Assembly: GCF_001189235.2 (NCBI RefSeq)
Contig: NZ_LFIP02000004.1
Coordinates: 744,001-808,000 of the forward strand
Length of the DNA: 64,000 nt
Reading direction: 5' to 3'
DNA from: Bradyrhizobium embrapense
Lineage (GTDB): Bacteria; Pseudomonadota; Alphaproteobacteria; Rhizobiales; Xanthobacteraceae
Shown here in pieces: positions 61,216 through 64,000 of the stretch; position 1 is the first letter of the stretch, and the number at the start of each line of letters is the position of its first letter. The notes below the pieces were generated by a model. That model made no database searches, was not told the origin of the DNA, and saw only the letters and a program-made list of their open reading frames with translations. Position numbers and translations under genes: made by a program.

Positions 61216-61443
61216 CTACGGCACTTCGCCTCGCCGCAGCGGGCCAACGGTCTGCGGGCGGTTGAGGAAGAACTCGCGGTTGCCGAGCGCGGCCTCCGCA
61301 TACTGGTCGATCGCCACGATGATCGCCTGCACGTGGTGAAAGCACCAGCCTTCCCGCGTCGCCATATGCCGGACCTCGGCCAGCGCTTTGATCCAGGGCG
61401 CATGATCATCGCTGTCGTGGAAATACCGAAGCGGCTCTCTCAT
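61216..61443 (-). CDS. Small hypothetical protein (third of a coupled trio)
   Basis: The 75-residue protein begins MREPLRYFHDSDDHAPWIKALAEVRHM, with no membrane segment. GGAGGAAAG lies directly before the ATG. It overlaps the preceding gene's end by 38 bp, consistent with translational coupling. I do not recognise the family. Its composition and ribosome site make it believable. Confidence 0.55.
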   Translation of the reverse strand: MREPLRYFHDSDDHAPWIKALAEVRHMATREGWCFHHVQAIIVAIDQYAEAALGNREFFLNRPQTVGPLRRGEVP

Positions 61444-61606
61444 CTTTCCTCCGGCAGATCACGTCCTCGAGTTCGGCGCGCTTGCGCGACAGCAGAAGCT
61501 GCGCCGATGCACTGTCGCGTCCGGCCTGCCTCAGCCGGTTCACGGATGTGTCGAGCGCGCGCAACTCGGCGCGCAGCCGCTGCATCCTGGCTGCATCATC
61601 AGGCAC
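61406..61606 (-). CDS. Small hypothetical protein (second of a coupled trio)
   Basis: The 66-residue highly charged, mostly helical protein has MQRLRAELRALDTSVNRLRQAG followed by LLLSRKRAELEDVIC, suggesting a short coiled coil. GTG start (61606) overlaps the previous stop by 8 bp. Function unknown. Confidence 0.5.
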   Translation of the reverse strand: MPDDAARMQRLRAELRALDTSVNRLRQAGRDSASAQLLLSRKRAELEDVICRRKDERAASVFPRQR

Positions 61607-61895
61607 GCGCTTCGCCGGCGACCGGCTCTCGCTTCACCGCGCGAAGAAAGATCGGTGTCGCGGCGCGGCGGCGCGGCGCAACGCTCGCATGCACGATGAT
61701 CGGCTCGCGGTCACCCAGCATGCTCCGCTCTTCGACCAGACGGCTCATCACCAGACGCATCTTCAGCAGATCCCCGGCAACGAAGGCGCAATCCTCATCC
61801 CGGTTGATCTGCTGTCGCATGATCGCCTCAGCCTCGAGCATGCTGACGCGCAGCGCCTTGATCTGCCTGCGAATTTCGTTGATGCGGTTGTCCAT
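61599..61895 (-). CDS. Small hypothetical protein (first of a coupled trio)
   Basis: The 98-residue protein begins MDNRINEIRRQIKALRVSMLEAEAIMRQQIN, an amphipathic helix, then DLLKMRLVMSRLVEERSMLGD. GGAGG five bases upstream is a strong ribosome site. It leads a minus-strand chain of three overlapping small genes. Function unknown; no toxin-antitoxin or phage features were recognised. Confidence 0.6.
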   Translation of the reverse strand: MDNRINEIRRQIKALRVSMLEAEAIMRQQINRDEDCAFVAGDLLKMRLVMSRLVEERSMLGDREPIIVHASVAPRRRAATPIFLRAVKREPVAGEARA

Positions 61896-62318
61896 GGCGG
61901 CCTCCTATTCACGATGGAGGGCAATTAGAACAAAACAAGAACATACAGTCAAGCGGCGGAGCCGGCCTGTCGCGGATTTTGATGATCGCCTGTTGTGGGA
62001 ACCGGGAGGATCACCATTCTGGCGAACTCAACGTGAGGATGTCCGATGAAGCAAAGAGCCGCGGACGAACGCCGGCCGGGATCACAGCGAACGCTCGCAG
62101 GTCGTCCGCAGCGAAGCCGCGGCAGACCGTCACAGCCGCCGCCTCTTCTGCGGCCTGCCTTCCGCGGATGCGTATCGACAGGATTTCCTCTGTGCTCAAG
62201 CCTTCCGCGGCAGACAAACGGGCGACACATGACTGTGGAACAATTCACTCTTGGAACTTGTCTACTCAAATAGACAAATTAGAATGGGGTCGATTCTGTT
62301 TCGATCATTGCGCTGTAC
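61896..62318. other. Stretch without a supported gene
   Basis: A 68-codon minus-strand frame (62011-62217) has a TTG start without a ribosome site and no family features, so I leave it out. The region likely holds promoters for the trio to the left and the NUDIX gene to the right. Confidence 0.5.
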
Positions 62319-62714
62319 ATGACGAAGTCTTCCAAACTGGTCGCCGCCAAGCGCGGCAAGGTCCTTCTGGTCCGACGTCGATCTGACGGGCTGTGGATGT
62401 TCCCCGGCGGGCGCAGGCGTGCGCGCGAGACCGGCAAGGATTGCCTGAAGCGTGAGATCAAGGAAGAGCTGCCGAAGCTCAAGCTCGGCAGGCTCAGCCT
62501 CTGGAAGGAAGTGACGGCCAAGAACAAGCGCTCCGGCCGCAAGATGAGCGATGCGATCTTCATCGCCAAGAACGCCAAAGGACGGCTGGCGATCGGCGAC
62601 AAGAAGGAGATCGACCGCGCCGCCTGGCATAAGCCCCGCGGACTTCGCCTGACGCCGACCTCGCGCTACATCCGCGATCGGCTGTTTCCGAGGAAGCAGC
62701 GGCGCCGGAGATAG
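62319..62714 (+). CDS. NUDIX hydrolase
   Basis: The 131-residue protein has the Nudix box in full: GGRRRARETGKDCLKREIKEELPK follows G-X5-E-X7-REUXEE, the pattern for metal-dependent cleavage of nucleoside diphosphate derivatives. The C-terminus is Arg-rich (RDRLFPRKQRRRR), a basic tail unusual for the family and possibly RNA-binding. Its substrate is not readable from sequence. It stands alone. Confidence 0.88.
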   Translation: MTKSSKLVAAKRGKVLLVRRRSDGLWMFPGGRRRARETGKDCLKREIKEELPKLKLGRLSLWKEVTAKNKRSGRKMSDAIFIAKNAKGRLAIGDKKEIDRAAWHKPRGLRLTPTSRYIRDRLFPRKQRRRR

Positions 62715-62876
62715 ACCGCGGAATATCTGCTGCGCGGAAAATCGCGGATTTCATCTTTGATGGCGGTTGGGCGGGCCTGCCTTGCTGATTTGTTGAGCTT
62801 CGCACACCATCGACGCGTGCTAGGAATGATGTGATCCGTCCGGACCGGACACGACATCAGCCGGAATTGCGTCAGA

Positions 62877-64000
62877 ATGGGCTTCCCCTCCAACCGCCAG
62901 AGGCGGCTGTTCAGAATCGTTTCCGCGCGCTGGCAGCGCCGGGCCATCTTCCTGCTGGGCGGCATTGCGGTCGGTGCGGCGGCTGTCGCGCTCGCACAGC
63001 TCGCGGATCTGGCGCAGCTCGCCTTCTCCGCACTGGTGTCGCATCTCCGTTATGCCTCGCTGGTGCTGACGCCGACAGGCTTCGCGCTGTCGGTATTCCT
63101 GACCAACCGCTTCTTCCCGAACGCGCAGGGCAGCGGCATCCCGCAGGCCATCGCCGCACGCCATCTGACCGACCAGACCGCGCGCGAGAGCCTGGTTTCG
63201 CTGCGCATTGCCGCCGGCAAGATCCTGCTGACCCTGTTCGGCCTCTTGTGCGGCGCATCGGTCGGGCGCGAGGGACCGACGGTGCAGATCGGCGCGTCGA
63301 TCATGTTTGCGCTCGGCCGCTTCTCGCCCCGGCGCCAACCCGGCCTGATCCTTGCCGGCGCGGCGGCAGGTGTCGCGGCAGCCTTCAACACCCCGCTGGC
63401 CGGGATCGTGTTCGGCATCGAGGAAATGAGCCGCGCCTTCGAGACACGGACCTCCAGCCTGATCATCGGCGCCGTCATCGCCGCGGGCCTCACGTCGCTC
63501 GCCTTAATGGGCAACTACACCTATTTCGGCACCAGCGCGACGGGCTTGCGCAACGGCGCCGACTGGCTCGCCGTCCCGCTCTGCGGCGTGGCCGGCGGTC
63601 TGGCGGGCGGTCTGTTCAGCCGCATCCTGATCGCGATGGCGCGCGGATTTGCCAATCCGTTGGGGCGCGCGATCAAGCGCTATCCGGTCGGCTTTGCCGC
63701 GATCTGCGGATTGGCGGCGGCGATTTGCGGGATCGCTTCCGACGGGGCGATCTACGGCACGGGATATCAGCAGGTCAAATCCGCGCTCGAAGCCGGCTCG
63801 CAATTGCCCGCGAGCTTCGGCGTCTGGAAATTCCTCGCCACCGCCTTTGCCTCGATCAGCGGCATGCCGGGCGGCATCTTCGCGCCCTCGCTCGCGGTCG
63901 GCGCCGGGATAGGCTCCAACATCGCGCCGCTATTTCACGGCGCGCCGCTGGCGGCCCTCATTCTGCTCGGCATGGTCTCGTATTTCGCGGGCGTGGTTCA
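62877..64000 (+). CDS. ClC-family chloride channel/transporter (3' end outside window)
   Basis: The first 374 residues of a ClC protein are visible. Features are the selectivity motifs GSGIPQ near 86, GREGPTVQ near 128 (gating Glu), and GIFAPSLAVG near 337. Glu residues in FGIEEMSR match the proton-pathway Glu of exchange-type members, so Cl-/H+ antiport is possible. The ribosome site before the ATG is weak. The C-terminal Tyr and any CBS domains lie past the right edge. Confidence 0.93.
   Translation, partial: MGFPSNRQRRLFRIVSARWQRRAIFLLGGIAVGAAAVALAQLADLAQLAFSALVSHLRYASLVLTPTGFALSVFLTNRFFPNAQGSGIPQAIAARHLTDQTARESLVSLRIAAGKILLTLFGLLCGASVGREGPTVQIGASIMFALGRFSPRRQPGLILAGAAAGVAAAFNTPLAGIVFGIEEMSRAFETRTSSLIIGAVIAAGLTSLALMGNYTYFGTSATGLRNGADWLAVPLCGVAGGLAGGLFSRILIAMARGFANPLGRAIKRYPVGFAAICGLAAAICGIASDGAIYGTGYQQVKSALEAGSQLPASFGVWKFLATAFASISGMPGGIFAPSLAVGAGIGSNIAPLFHGAPLAALILLGMVSYFAGVV

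Noticed and set aside
62011..62217. 68-codon minus-strand frame
   Set aside because: It starts with TTG without a ribosome site and overlaps other equally plausible frames; no supporting motif.

Overview
The window is high-GC DNA from an alphaproteobacterium, most likely Bradyrhizobium or a close relative. The evidence is base composition, dense ATGA-overlapping operons, sigma54-type promoter signals, BMP- and Liv-type ABC transporters, and the families present. This assignment is inference; there is no rRNA gene to anchor it.

Region 1 (1-8740) is assimilatory nitrate reduction. A nirB-nirD-nasA operon on the minus strand (nasA runs off the left edge) faces narK and a membrane-anchored PP2C phosphatase/Ser-Thr kinase fusion on the plus strand. 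The 628-bp divergent promoter carries a near-perfect sigma54 element toward narK. Region 2 (8788-12421) is a periplasmic alcohol-oxidation module: a PQQ dehydrogenase with the lanthanide-type Asp signature, its c-type cytochrome, an exported protein and a PCuAC copper chaperone. Region 3 (12.5-15.2 kb) is miscellaneous: a broken phosphotransferase gene, a cupin, a GNAT enzyme and plsY.

Region 4 (15.3-50.05 kb) is one very large ureide/purine-derivative catabolic locus. It contains a BMP-type (nucleoside/ureide) ABC transporter, a Liv-type ABC transporter with fused LivM-LivG-LivF, a RutB-like amidohydrolase, a PuuE-like deacetylase and a cytosine-deaminase-like amidohydrolase. It also has two copies of the FdrA/DUF1116 pair plus DUF2877 (the AllF/AllG/AllH oxamate carbamoyltransferase families), carbamate kinase, and an Ntn hydrolase resembling oxamate amidohydrolase HpxW. 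The complete glyoxylate-to-pyruvate-side route follows: gcl, hyi, glxR, glycerate kinase and pyruvate kinase, with an oxalate/formate-type MFS carrier. TetR and IclR regulators lie inside. Together the genes predict oxalurate to oxamate plus carbamoyl phosphate (yielding ATP), oxamate to oxalate plus ammonia, and glyoxylate to glycerate and phosphoenolpyruvate/pyruvate. Three promoters in the locus share an AT-rich motif just downstream of a TTGAC -35 element.

Region 5 (50.1-57.2 kb) holds a 29-residue membrane peptide, a 1892-residue strand-loop-strand repeat protein with seven 109-residue tandem units, and a linked TibC/Aah-type O-heptosyltransferase that has lost its middle. Region 6 (57.7-64 kb) has tRNA-Gly(TCC) and a short plus-strand transcription unit with a strong promoter, a 16-nt Shine-Dalgarno match, a 14-codon peptide, competing stems and a perfect terminator. 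It then has small housekeeping and hypothetical genes, a NUDIX hydrolase and the start of a ClC chloride channel gene cut by the right edge.
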